Assembly (NCBI GenBank): GCA_011799875.1
Contig: CM022298.1
Span: 192,780,423 to 192,844,422, forward strand
Reading direction: 5' to 3'
Source of the DNA: Thinopyrum elongatum
Taxonomy: Eukaryota > Streptophyta > Magnoliopsida > Poales > Poaceae
DNA length: 64,000 bases
Part shown: positions 47,747-57,693 of the stretch, piece by piece
Layout: the number at the start of each line of letters is the position of its first letter
Numbering within the stretch: position 1 is the stretch's first letter
Made by a program: the position numbers and the translations under genes
The notes under the pieces: generated by a model
Seen by the model: only the letters and a program-made list of their open reading frames with translations
What the model was told of the DNA's origin: nothing
Databases searched by the model: none

Positions 47747-49024
47747 CTATGTCGGGTTATCAAGACCATGTATTTCTTCAATAGGCGGTAAATTCTTAAC
47801 ATCTTCAGTTTTAATACCTTTTTCTTTCATAGATTTCTTTGCCTCTTGCATATCTTCAGGACTGAGAAATAGAATACCTCGTTTCTTCGGAGTTGGCTGA
47901 GGAGTTGGTTCAGGAAGTGTCCAATCATTATCATTACTCAATATATTATTCAATAGCACTTCAGCTTGCTCAACAGTTCATTCCCTGAAAACACAACCAG
48001 CACAACTATCTAGGTGGTCCCTAGAAGCATCAGTTAGTCCATTATAAAAGATATCAAGTATTTCATTTTTCTTGAGAGGATGATTAGGCAAAGCATTAAG
48101 TAATTGGAGAAGCCTCCCCCAAGCTTGTGGGAGACTCTCTTCTTGAATTTGCACAAAGTTAAATATTTCCTTTAAAGCAGCTTGTTTCTTATGAGCAGGG
48201 AAATATTTTTCAGAGAAGTAATAAATCATATCCTGGGGACTACGCACACAACCAGGAGCAAGAGAATTAAACCATAACTTACCATCACCCTTTAGCAAGA
48301 AAGGAAACAACTTAAGAATATAGTAATAGCAAATTTTTTCCTCATCAGCAAATAGGGTGGCTATATCATTCAATTTAGTAAGATGTGCCACAACAGTTTC
48401 AGATTCATAACCATGGAAAGGATCAGATTCAACCAAAGTAATTAACTCAGGATCGATAGAGAATTCATAATCCTTATCAGTAACAAAGATAGTTGAAGTA
48501 GCAAACTTAGGATCATATTGCATTCTAGCATTCAAAGATTTTTCTTTCCACTTGCATAATAATTTCTTAAGATCATCTATATCCTTACAAGCAAGAAAGT
48601 CCCTATCTACCTCTCCATCCATAACATAACCCTCAGGTATAAAAGGAAGTTCATATCTAGGAGAGCTAGTCTTATCAGGTGTTTCAAAGTTTTCAGTTTC
48701 AATAATTTCATCAGTTTCAGAAATATCATCATCTTCAGCATAATCAATAGTTCTAACTCTAGCAAGATGTTCATCAAGTAATTCACCCAGTGGCACGGTT
48801 TTATCAAGCAAAGTAGTAGCATCATAAGCATCATTCATAGCAGAAGTAGCATCATCAATAACATGCGACATATCAGAATCAATAGCAGGTGTAGGTGTCG
48901 CAAGCTTACTCAAAACAGAAGGTGAATCAAGTGCAGAGCTAGATGACAGTTCCTTACCTCCCCTCATAGTAGAGGGATAGATCTTAGTTTTGGTATCTTT
49001 CAAATTCTTCATAGTGATCAACAA
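47747..49024 (-). pseudogene. Element D gag
   Basis: Frame 49024-47978 (348 codons) starts MLITMKNLKDTKTKIYPSTM, with an acidic N-terminal half and a Gag core reading FPFLLKGDGKLWFNSLAPG, YYFSEKYFPAHKKQAALKEI and EESLPQAWGRLLQLLNALPN. One stop later the frame 47959-47747 continues (LLNNILSNDNDW, proline-rich), then a further break before 47593. Capsid protein of the virus-like particle. Confidence 0.86.
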
Positions 49025-49060
49025 ATATAAATCCCAAGTGACTCAGAGAATAGAGCTATG

Positions 49061-49080
49061 CTCCCCGGCAACGGCGCCAG
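49061..49080 (-). promoter_or_regulatory. Element D primer binding site (Asp tRNA type)
   Basis: Minus-strand TGGCGCCGTTGCCGGGGAGC, 10 bases from the LTR. This is the consensus Athila-group site. Confidence 0.88.
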
Positions 49081-49090
49081 AAAAAGGTCT

Positions 49091-50488
49091 TGATAACCCA
49101 CAAGTATAGGGGATCACAACAGTTTTCGAGGGTAGAGTATTCAACCCAAATTTATTGATTCGACACAAGGGGAGCCAAAGAATATTCTCATGTATTAGCA
49201 GCTGAGTTGTCAATTCAACCACACCTGAAAGAGTTAATATCTGCAGCAAAGTATTTAGTAGCAAAGTAGTATAGAAGTAACGATAACGGTGGCAAAAGTA
49301 ACAATAGCAGTTTTGTAGCAATTATAACAGTGGCAACGGCAAAGCAACATAGCAAAGATCAATATGTGAAAAGCTCATAGGCAATGGATCAATGATGGAT
49401 AATTATGTCGGATGGCATTCATCATGCAACAGTTATAACCTAGGGTGACACAGAACTAGCTCCAATTCATCAATATAATGTAGGCATGTATTTCGAATAT
49501 AGTCATACGTGCTTATGGAAAAGAACTTGCATGGCATCTTTTGTCCTACCCTCCCGTGCAGCGGGGTCCTAATGGAAACTAAGGGATATTAAGGACTCCT
49601 TTTAATAGAGAACCGGACCAAAGCATTAGCACTTAGTGAATACATGAACTCCTCAAACTACGGTAATCACCGGAAAGAATCCCAATTATTGTCACCTTGG
49701 GGTATGCGGATCATTGATCATAATAGGTGTCTACAACTTGCAAGATAGGATCAAGAACACAAATATATTCATGAAAACATAATAGGTTCAGATCTAAAAT
49801 CATGGCACTCGGGCCCTAGTGACAAGCAGTAAACATAGCAAAGTCATAGCAACATCAATCTCAGAACATAGTGGATACTAGGGATCAAACCCTAACAAAA
49901 CTAACTCGATTACATGATAAATCTCATCCAACCCATCACCGTCCAGCAAGCCTACGATGGAATTACCCACGCACGGTGGTGAGCATCATGAAATTGGTGA
50001 TGGAGGAAGGTTGGTGATGATGATGGCGACGGATTCCCCTCTTCGGAGCCCCGAACGGACTCCAGATCTGCCCTCCCGATGAAGAACAGGAGGTGACGGC
50101 GGCTCCATATCGTAAAACGTGATGAATCCTTCTCTCTGATTTTTTTCTCCCTGAACGTGAATATATAGAGTTGGAGTTAGGGTCGGAGGAGGTCCAGGGG
50201 ACCCACAAGGCAGGGGGACGCGCCCTAGGGGGGCGCCCTCCACCCTTGTGGACAGCTGGTGGGTCCCCTCTGGTTGATTCTTTCACCAATATTTTTTATT
50301 TATTCCAAAAATATTCTCCGTGAATTTTCAGGTCATTCCGAGAACTTTTATTTCTGCACAAAAATAACACCAAGGCAATTCTGCTGAAAACAGCGTTAGT
50401 CCGGGTTAGTTCCATTCAAATCATGCAAATTAGAGTCCAAAACAAGGGCAAAAGAGTTTGGAAAAGTAGATACGACGGAGACGTATCA
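49091..50488 (-). repeat. Element D 5' LTR
   Basis: 1398 bp, TGATAACCCACAAG to GACGTATCA. On the minus strand the TATA-like CTCTATATATTC lies at 50160-50171, with the GC-rich CCACAAGG...CTTGTGG inverted repeat about 35 bp upstream (50205-50251). A minus-strand 92-codon ORF at its edge (49043-49321) is spurious. Confidence 0.9.
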
Positions 50489-50493
50489 CCCTC

Positions 50494-50991
50494 CGACCTG
50501 ACCAGCGTCATGAGGGAGGCGTTCGGGCACCAGGTGGGGGCGTGCTTCGACGCACGCCTCCATGAGCAAGGCGCAAGGCATGAGGCGCCAGGCGCTCAGG
50601 AATTCATCACCAAGGCAATCGAGGAACTTCGGGAGGCGTGACGTGAGCCATGCGTGGCGAGCGTCGCTCCGCATCATCCGGTGTAGCTGCCGCCCCTGAC
50701 ATGGGTGGCAAGCTGCGTGTCTGCGTCAACATCCCAGGCCTCAATAGGGTTGCTTCTCAGGAGCTCTTCTGGCCGTCCCGCGTTGGACAGAGTGGGGGCT
50801 GTCCCCGTAGCTACGTCCGCATGCCGTTCGGCTTGCTGAACATCGCTGCCTCGCACCAGCGCTACATGCAGAGCGTCCTGGCGGCTCACGAGGCCCAGCG
50901 CCAAGCGGTCCTGACAAAGGAGGTGCCGGACCCTCGCAAGCTTCCCGGGCCTCCGGAGCCTCCTGAGCCTCAGGAGCCAGCCGGCTCGTGA
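50494..50991 (+). pseudogene. G1 RT remnant with internal deletion
   Basis: After D, the G1 reading resumes (QVGACFDARLHEQGARHEAP), then LRVCVNIPGLNRVASQELF and YVRMPFGLLNIAASHQRYMQ. These are RT fingers (the CVxxxxLNxA motif) and the MPFGLxNAxAxxQR motif placed only about 20 residues apart. The block between them, including catalytic motif A, is missing, and no YVDD motif, RNase H or integrase follows. G2 has the same junction. Confidence 0.82.
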
Positions 50992-52252
50992 GGAGCGACC
51001 TCTGCAGCACGCGTCTTCAGCTACTCCAACGCTTCTACAACGACGGTGCCAGTTATGCATGCTCATGTTATTATGGTGGTTAATGTTGTGCCTGCCATAT
51101 CATTATCTATGGAGTTGCCCTTCGTGGCCTCCGCACGTTGCTAACCCGCCTCTTGCTCATCCCGCAACGGGGGCTGCTAGCACGGCGCATGTGCTTGGGT
51201 CCGTCCCTGCAGCGCTGATAAACCTAGGAGACCGAGCCCTGGCTCGCGGCCGGCCCCGTGCACGTCACCTCACCGGGTCCTTAGTGCCTTCATCTTCTCG
51301 CGGAAAGATCACCAGCAGGATAGCAAGCGCGGCTATTTGTTATGTTTTTGGCTAACTCACAGGAGCCCCGGAGGTAGGGCCACCAGCGGCCTTGCCAGCA
51401 CCTCATACCTTGGAAGAATGCCATGCTACATGCCAAGGGGCGTAGCCCCTCCTTGTAGCCAGCCACTCTTTTCTCGCACAAGCTGCTTGCACGTTAAAGG
51501 GGGGGCCCCTGAGCACCGCGAATGAGGGGCTCCTACCGGCTCTCGGGCCCTCACCCCCTGGCCTTGACCACAGCATCGTGACCTGGCATACCAGCGGCGG
51601 CCGAGCCTCGCTCGAGAGCCGGGTCCCGAGGATGTAGAGCACCCAGGCAAGCGGGGGAGATGGAGTCGGTAGGAGCCATGCGGAGGGGGCATCATCAGGA
51701 GAAGGGCATAGCCTAACGACGCACAAGGAGTTCGCTCTCGCGGCAAGGGAACCACCACAGGCTCGCCAAGATAAGTCACCTCGCACCCGCAAGCATGAAC
51801 CTTCTAACCAGCATTCTGCTTCTCGTGATCTCTCCTGGGAAAGGAAACTTCCCTTTCAGTCCTTCGGGAGCTGCTTGCGTGCCAAAGGGGACCTCCTGAG
51901 CATCGCGCCTCAGGGGCTCTCACCAGACCTCGGGCCACTCACCTCCTGGCCTTGACCACGGCATCGTGACCTGGCATACCAGCGACGGTTGAAGCTTGCC
52001 TGGGGACTGGGTCCTATCGGCGGAGAGCACTAAGCTACCGCGAGAATGAAAGATAGAACCATGCCAAAGCGAGAGGCGCAAACGCAACATCGATTGGAAA
52101 CGATAACATTAAAGTGCGAGCATCATGATTTTTACATACCCCCATGGGGCCCGTCATGATTTTTGCGCAGAAACGAAGCAAAAGGAAAAACCCACTAAGA
52201 ACCACGGCCTCGGCAGCATCACCAGTGACGTCGGGATGGCGATACTCCTCCC
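50992..52252 (+). other. G1 spacer with 120-bp direct repeats
   Basis: Non-coding interior between the RT remnant and the antisense ORF. A segment of about 120 bp at 51481-51599 (GCTGCTTGCACGTTAAAGG to CATACCAGCGGCGG) recurs at 51870-51990 at roughly 80-85% identity. ORFs on both strands here are frame shadows of GC-rich sequence. Confidence 0.7.
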
Positions 52253-52999
52253 CTAGGCACGGGCGCGGCGACGCGGTGACTCGTAGCTGTCGTCGTCGCT
52301 CGAGCTTGGTCCGGATGAAGCGATGCTGCTGTCGGAGGAGTCGCAGACAAGGCCAAGGGAAAGTTCACCGCCGGTGGCCTTGCCGCCTCGATCGCCTCCC
52401 CTGGGGCAACATTCCAGACGTTGGCCGTCCTCTTCGAAGACCTTGAAGAACAGCATCGAAGCCCCGTCGTACTCTAAGTGGATGGCGTGCCTCCACTCCG
52501 AGTTACAGGAGCGGGCGATCGCGCCCCACCCCCGGGTCATTAAGACGTCGCCGGAGACGATGGCCTCGACCTCCACCTCAGATGCTTGGCTGCAGCAGCC
52601 GTCGTGTTGTAGCCACAGTTCGACGGGCCCCCGCGGTGGTATCTCCCTCACCAGGGACCGCGGGAGCCGGATCCACGTGCACGGCGGCATTGCCGCCCAC
52701 ACTACAAACTCGCGGGCCGTGCCTTCGACACGGGCCTGCGGGCGGGGTGGCCATGTGGCCATAGCTTGTTCTCCTCCACGACTCTGTTCCTCGTGGCGTC
52801 CGTGACCGTTTCCACGGACAGGGCTATGTGCGCGGACCGAGAAGCCCGGTGGAGCGCGTTCGTGCCAAGGCCGTGCTGTCATGGGCCCCGCGGTGGCATC
52901 GCGAGAGCAATCATGCCTCTTCTTTGGCGGGAACAGTTCAGGTTCCACCCGAGGGGCTTTTCCCTTCTCCGCGGCGGAAAACCTCCTCACTGGCGCCAT
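52253..52999 (-). CDS. G1 antisense ORF: B3-like protein
   Basis: Lies between the RT remnant and the 3' LTR, opposite to G1's own direction. The upstream frame is open to 53086, but a TATA box (CTATAAATGG, minus strand, 53080-53089) precedes it, so I choose the ATG at 52999 (context TCCATGGCGCC), giving 248 residues. A basic, disordered N-terminal half is followed by a domain at about residues 95-200: EFVVWAAMPPCTWIRLPRSL, PVELWLQHDGC, GDVLMTRGWGAIARS, YDGASMLFFKVFEEDGQRLE, and then an S/D-rich tail. The order of strands with GW and the closing FKVF recalls the plant B3 DNA-binding fold. It is unbroken although G1 gag is not. Function unknown; DNA binding is an inference. Confidence 0.6.
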   Translation of the reverse strand: MAPVRRFSAAEKGKAPRVEPELFPPKKRHDCSRDATAGPMTARPWHERAPPGFSVRAHSPVRGNGHGRHEEQSRGGEQAMATWPPRPQARVEGTAREFVVWAAMPPCTWIRLPRSLVREIPPRGPVELWLQHDGCCSQASEVEVEAIVSGDVLMTRGWGAIARSCNSEWRHAIHLEYDGASMLFFKVFEEDGQRLECCPRGGDRGGKATGGELSLGLVCDSSDSSIASSGPSSSDDDSYESPRRRARA

Positions 53000-53316
53000 G
53001 GACGCTTTGGCAAGATGGTGTAGCGAAGAAGGAGAAGCAAGAGGCGAAAGATGAAGATGAGCTGGGGGCTTCGCCCCCTCTCCCATTTATAGCCGGAGGA
53101 AGGCTAACCGCCAGCCTCTCACGCCCCAGGCAATGATGGCCTTTCTGCATGCACCAGGCAATTGTCAAGTCACGCAGTTGCCGAGGCAGTGTGGGGAAGT
53201 CGAGACGCCCACGTCCCATCAAGCGCCATGCGTTAGCCTGGCCCGCAGACAATTGGGGCCCACGGTGCTTCACCCTTGCTCTTTGGCTTCGCCTCGAAGC
53301 CAAGTCCGAGCGTGCC

Positions 53317-53333
53317 TTGGGCCCGGGGGCTTC
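53317..53333 (+). promoter_or_regulatory. G1 polypurine tract
   Basis: TTGGGCCCGGGGGCTTC lies directly before the 3' LTR. The same kind of G-rich tract lies beside the LTRs of G2 (54585-54603) and I (62105-62120), both on the minus strand. Confidence 0.7.
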
Positions 53334-54208
53334 TGTTAGCGTTCTGGGAACCAGGGTACCCAGACTTGCCTGCCTGTGGCCCACAGCGTGGCTCCATTGA
53401 CGGCCTGGTATGGCCCATCTACAAGGCCATCAAGACAAGACACACGCGAGGGGCCAGGCCTCGCGAGGCGGATGACGCCAAGACCTCCGGAGGGAGCGGC
53501 CTCCCCAGCCTGCCTACTGAGGAGCGGAGATTTCTATGCAGGTGCCCAACCTCATGAGATTGCGGTGACGCAAGCCATGACGACCAAGGCTAGGCGGGCG
53601 CCAGCGGGCGCAGAGGAGCAGGTTTCCTCTTTGGTGCTAAGGAGGCAAGCACAGGCGTGGGTTCCCGAGGAATCAGGCAAAGGTTTCCATTCCAGTGCAA
53701 CAAGACTAGGACCGCCAGGATGGTAGGACGGATGTCATCGCCGAGCCCACCACAATGTCACGACCAGAAGCTTTGCAGGCGAAGACCACCTTTCATCAGG
53801 ATAAGATATACTACTTGTCCCCTTTCAAATTGGCCACTGTGGGATCCCTTCCCGCCTATGTTTTGGGGGAAGAGGACCGAGGCCACTATATATATAGGTT
53901 AGCCACCACCATAGAGGGAGATCGGACAAGGACAACTCACCCTCACCCCAGAGCAGACCTCGCGAGGTTGTTCTTCCCTTATACTTGTTCATCCTCAGCC
54001 CCGCGTGAGGCAAACCCACCACAAAGCAGGAGTAGGGTCTTACACCGCAAGGTGGCCCGAACCTGGGTAAACTGCCGTGTTCATCTTCTTCCTTGATCCA
54101 TCGAGCTAGGCTGTAGGGCGACGTGTTGGTTGGTTGGATAGGTTGAGTTCTTCACACACGCCCCAGAGTTCGAACCTTTCTTGGGTCTGCGGAGCCCTGA
54201 ATCCGACA
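53334..54208 (+). repeat. G1 3' LTR
   Basis: TGTTAGCGTTCTGGGAACC to CTGAATCCGACA, 875 bp; the second base pair of the TGTCGG end is changed. The TATA box CTATATATATAGG is at 53886-53898. Followed by the TSD TCGGT. Confidence 0.9.
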
Positions 54209-54213
54209 TCGGT

Positions 54214-54584
54214 CTTGTAGCTCCAGAATGGAAACCTTTGGGAGATTCCTCGGGAACCCACGCCTGTCCTTGCCTCCTTAGCACCAAAGAGGAAACTGCC
54301 TCCTCTGCGCCTGGTGGCGCCCGCCTGGCCTTGGTCATCATGGCTCATGTCATCGCAGCCTCATGAGGCTGGGTACCTGCATAGAAATCTCCTCTCCTCG
54401 GGAGGCAACCTGGGGAGGCCACTCCCTCTGGAGGTCTTGGTGTCATCCGCCTCGCGAGGCCAGGGCCCTCACGAGGGTCTTGTCTTTGCGGTCTTGCAGA
54501 TGGGCCATACCAGGCCGTCGATGGAGCCACGCTATGGGCCGCAGGCAGGCAAGTCTGGGTACCCTGGTTCCCAGAACGCCGACA
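54214..54584 (-). repeat. G2 3' LTR, right segment
   Basis: Resumes with CTTGTAGCTCCAGAATGG exactly where 19339 left off, as judged from the intact LTR at 59497-60369, and ends CCCAGAACGCCGACA. Confidence 0.9.
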
Positions 54585-54894
54585 GTAGCCCCCATGCCCA
54601 AGGCATGCTCAGGCTGGCTTCGAGGCGAAGCCAAGGGTCAAGGGTGAAGCGCCGCGGGCCCCAACCGCCTGCGGGCCAAGCCGACATGTGGTGCTTAATG
54701 GGACACGGATGAATCCACTTTCCCATGTCGCCTCGGCAACCGTTCTGAGTTGACAGCAGCCTGGTGCATGCGGCAGAGCCATCATCACCCAGAACGTGGA
54801 GGGAGGCCAGTTATCCTTCTTCCGCCTATAGATGGGCGAGGGGGCGGAGCCCCCTAGCCCATCCTCGTCTTCTTGTCTCCTTGTCGCAGCCTCC

Positions 54895-55647
54895 ATGGCA
54901 CCGATTAGGAGGTTCTCCGCCACCGAGAAAGGGAAGGCTCCGCAGGAGGTGCCGGAGCCACTCGCGCCGAAGAGGGGCTGTGGCCGCCCTCGTTGGGTCG
55001 CCGCAACGCCTACGGCCGCCCCTCTTCGACGTGAGCGTGCACCACCAAGAGTCCACGCCGGCCCAATCGTCCACGCACAGGGCCCTTCCCATGGGGGTGA
55101 CCATGTGCACTATGGAGGACGAGGCCGTGGAGGGAAGCAGGCGGCGTTCGCCCGACCATCCTACCCACGGGCCCATACCGACGGCATAACCCGCGAGTTT
55201 GTGGTGTGGGTGACAATGCTGCCGCGCACCTGGATTCGGCTCCCGTGTGTCTTGGCTGAGAAGCTGCCAGCGCGGGGACCCATCGAGCTCTGGCTACAGC
55301 ACGACGGCTGTTGCGGCCAAGCCTCGCAGGCGGAGGTCGAAGCCACCTTCTCCGGTGATGTCTTCATGACCCGGGTTTGGGGGACGATCGCCCGCGCCTG
55401 TGGCTTGGAAGGGAGGCATGCCCTTCACTTTAGGTACGACAGGGCGTCGATGCTCTTCTTCAAGGTCTTCGGGGAGGATGGCGAACACCTCGAGTGCTGC
55501 CCCAGGGGCGGCAATAGCGGCGGCGAGGCCTCCCGCAGTGAACTTGCCCTTGGCCTCAGTACGTCCAGCCGCAGCGGCGCCTCCTCCGGGTCGAGCTCAA
55601 GTGACGATGACTACAACGAGCCACCATGCCGCCGGGCTCAGGTCTAG
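54895..55647 (+). CDS. G2 antisense ORF: B3-like protein
   Basis: Sister of the G1 ORF at 52253-52999, again antisense to its element and beside the 3' LTR. Start chosen at ATG 54895 (TCCATGGCACC), giving 250 residues; the frame is open upstream to 54832. The TATA position reads CTATAGATGG, so the box is damaged. The domain (about 100-205) shows EFVVWVTMLPRTWIRLP, IELWLQHDGCCGQASQAEVE, GDVFMTRVWGTIAR and YDRASMLFFKVFGEDGEHLE, then an S/D-rich tail. My manual alignment gives roughly 70% identity to G1 over 106 residues with no gaps. Gag and protease-RT of G2 are broken while this frame is not. Confidence 0.6.
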   Translation: MAPIRRFSATEKGKAPQEVPEPLAPKRGCGRPRWVAATPTAAPLRRERAPPRVHAGPIVHAQGPSHGGDHVHYGGRGRGGKQAAFARPSYPRAHTDGITREFVVWVTMLPRTWIRLPCVLAEKLPARGPIELWLQHDGCCGQASQAEVEATFSGDVFMTRVWGTIARACGLEGRHALHFRYDRASMLFFKVFGEDGEHLECCPRGGNSGGEASRSELALGLSTSSRSGASSGSSSSDDDYNEPPCRRAQV

Positions 55648-56474
55648 GAGGGGGATGACGCCGACTGGGCGTCGTGATGCCGGCGGCTCCTGAGCTGTGG
55701 TCCTTGGGAGGCCTTTTCTTTTGTTTTGTTTCTTGCATAGAAAATCATGAAGGTCCCCGCGAGGGCGTGTAAGGACCGTGGCGCTTGCGCATTAATGTTA
55801 ATATTCCTAGCTTGCAACATATTTGCGTTTCTCGCTTGGGCTCGGCCCCCCCTTTTTACCCTTGCAGCAGCTTAGTGCTCTATGCCGAAAGAACCCAGTC
55901 CCCAGGAAAGCTTCAGGTCCTGTCTCCAGTGGTGTATGGAGCGATGGGGTGCCGATGAGACCGCTCGAGGTCCTGTCTCCGGAGGATCCTGCGCATTAGT
56001 TAACCACGAAATGCAGGGGATAGCCGCGCTTGCTGATCTGCCCGTGATCGTTCCGTGAGAAGACGAAGGCACTAAGGACCTGGTGAGGTGACGTGCGCGG
56101 GGCCGACCCGCGAGCCAGATCTCAGTCTCTTAGATTTATCAGCACTACAGGGACGGACCCAAGCACAGGTGCTGTGTCGGTAGCCCCCTATCACGGAACG
56201 TTCAAGGGGTGGTTAGCGACGTGCGGAGGCCGCAAAGGTGACTCCAGAGGCAATAACTCGCCAGGCACAAAATTAGCAGACATAGTAACTCAAGCAGGCA
56301 TAACTGTTCCAAAGTACATGGATCAAAATGACGCACTACGGGGTCGGGCCCTTGTAGCCTGAGGATGATGCAGCCCGAGGGGCGCCCTCAATATGAGCAA
56401 ACCAAAAAGTCACCTGGCACCATCGTTGTAGAAGCCTCAAGGTAGCTGAAGACACGTGCTACGGGAGCTGCTCC
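55648..56474 (-). other. G2 spacer
   Basis: Non-coding region between the antisense ORF and the RT remnant, counterpart of 50992-52252 in G1 but shorter. No gene seen. Confidence 0.6.
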
Positions 56475-56991
56475 TCACGAGCTAGGCGACTCCGGAGGCG
56501 GGCTGAGCTCATGAGGCCCACCGGGCTCGCGAGGGTCCGAAACCTCCTCCAACATGACCGCCTGGCACCTGGCCTCATGAGCCGCCAGAGCACGCTGCGC
56601 AAAGCGCTGGTACGAGGCGCCCATGTTAAACAGGCCAAACGGCATGCAGACGTAGTTGCAGGGGTAGCCCCCACTCCGGCCGACACGGGACGGCCAGAAA
56701 AGGTCTTGCGAAGCGGCCCTGTTAAGGCCCGAGATGTTGACGCAGATGCGCAACTCGCTGCCCATGTCAGGGGCCGCAGCTGCGCGGGGAGGCCGTGCGG
56801 GGCGACGCTCGCTGCGCATGGCCCTTGCCTCTTGAAGCTCCTGGGTCGCCTTGGTGATGAACTCTCGCGCACCTGGCGCCCCGCGCCGTACGCCTTGCTC
56901 GTGGGGGCGCGCATCGAAGCACGCCTCCAAGTGGTGCCCTCCAAATGGAAGCCCCCAAGCCCGTCCTGATGGAGGCGCCGGGCGTGCCTTC
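56475..56991 (-). pseudogene. G2 RT remnant with the same deletion as G1
   Basis: Minus-strand reading: HLEACFDARPHEQGVRRGAP, LRICVNISGLNRAASQDLF, WPSRVGRSGG, YVCMPFGLFNMGASYQRFAQ, and a short proline-rich end. As in G1, the fingers motif is joined to the MPFGL motif with the catalytic motif A block missing; YxDD, RNase H and integrase are absent. It continues the frame of 57377 (shifted from the protease frame). Confidence 0.82.
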
Positions 56992-57693
56992 CTATGCGGG
57001 AGGAAGAGGCGCCCCGACAGCGTGCGTGGAGCCTGATGCACCGCCAACGGGCGCCCCAGCCTCCTGATGGCTCTTGAGGAGAAGCTGCTTCTTCTTCTTG
57101 GGGGTGGACTCCGGAGGCAGGACGGCGCCTTCGTCGTTTGGGTTGTCAGCTGCCGCAGCTTGGTAGGCACGCTCAAGGGAGCACACTGCATCCTTCTCAT
57201 CGCAGGCGACCGTGATGATGTCGCCACTCCCTGGCATCTTGAGGACATTGTAGCCGTGGTGGGTTTCCGCCATGAACTTGGCGAGGGCTGGATACCCCAG
57301 GATGGCGTTGTACATGAGGCCGATGTGGGCGACGTCGAAGTTGATGAGCTCGATGTGGTAGTTGTCGCGCTTGCCAAAGGTGACTGGGAGGCGTATCTGC
57401 CCCAGGGGGGCGGTGGAGCCGTCAGTCACTCCCGAGAAGGGCTTGGTTGGCAGGAGCTGATCATAAGGCACTTGGAGCGTCTCGAATGTCGCAACGGAGA
57501 GAACATTGAGCCCAGCGCCACTGTCGATGAGGGTCTTGGTGACAAGGACGTTGCTGATGGTGGGCGTGCAGAGCATGGGAAGCGAGCCTCCGGCGCCCGA
57601 GCACCTGAGGTGGTCCTTGGAGTCAAAAGTGATAGCGTACTGCGACCATTTGAGAGGACGCGTGGCCTCGAGCCTCGGGAGGGCTGCCTTCAC
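56992..57693 (-). pseudogene. G2 protease
   Basis: 233 open codons with active-site motif LIDSGAGLNVLS, TKPFSGVTDGSTAPLGQIRL, AILGYPALAKFMAETHHGYN and a Lys-rich linker (TPKKKKQLLLK). Preserved better than the G1 copy, where the D-S-G motif is D-D-G. It processes Gag in an active element. Confidence 0.84.

Larger units (their letters stand above)
22783..50488 (-). mobile_element. Element D: Athila-type element lacking RT and integrase, split by E
   Basis: Ends TGATAACC...GTATCA, flanked by GCCTC (22778-22782) and CCCTC (50489-50493), a TSD with one change; G1 reading continues across it. The 5' LTR is 49091-50488. The 3' LTR is 22783-23831 plus 41955-42317, split by E. Coding order on the minus strand: gag, protease, then an envelope-position ORF. 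RT, RNase H and integrase are absent, so D depended on an autonomous partner. Confidence 0.88.
19340..54208 (+). mobile_element. Element G1: same family as G2, inserted into G2's LTR, split by D
   Basis: LTRs 19340-20227 and 53334-54208 are flanked by the perfect TSD TCGGT (19335-19339 and 54209-54213). The flanks join to a continuous G2 LTR. The interior runs from the primer site at 20230 through gag, protease and the RT remnant (50494-50991), a spacer with direct repeats, the antisense B3-like ORF, and the polypurine tract. D interrupts it at 22783-50488 (TSD GCCTC/CCCTC). Confidence 0.92.
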
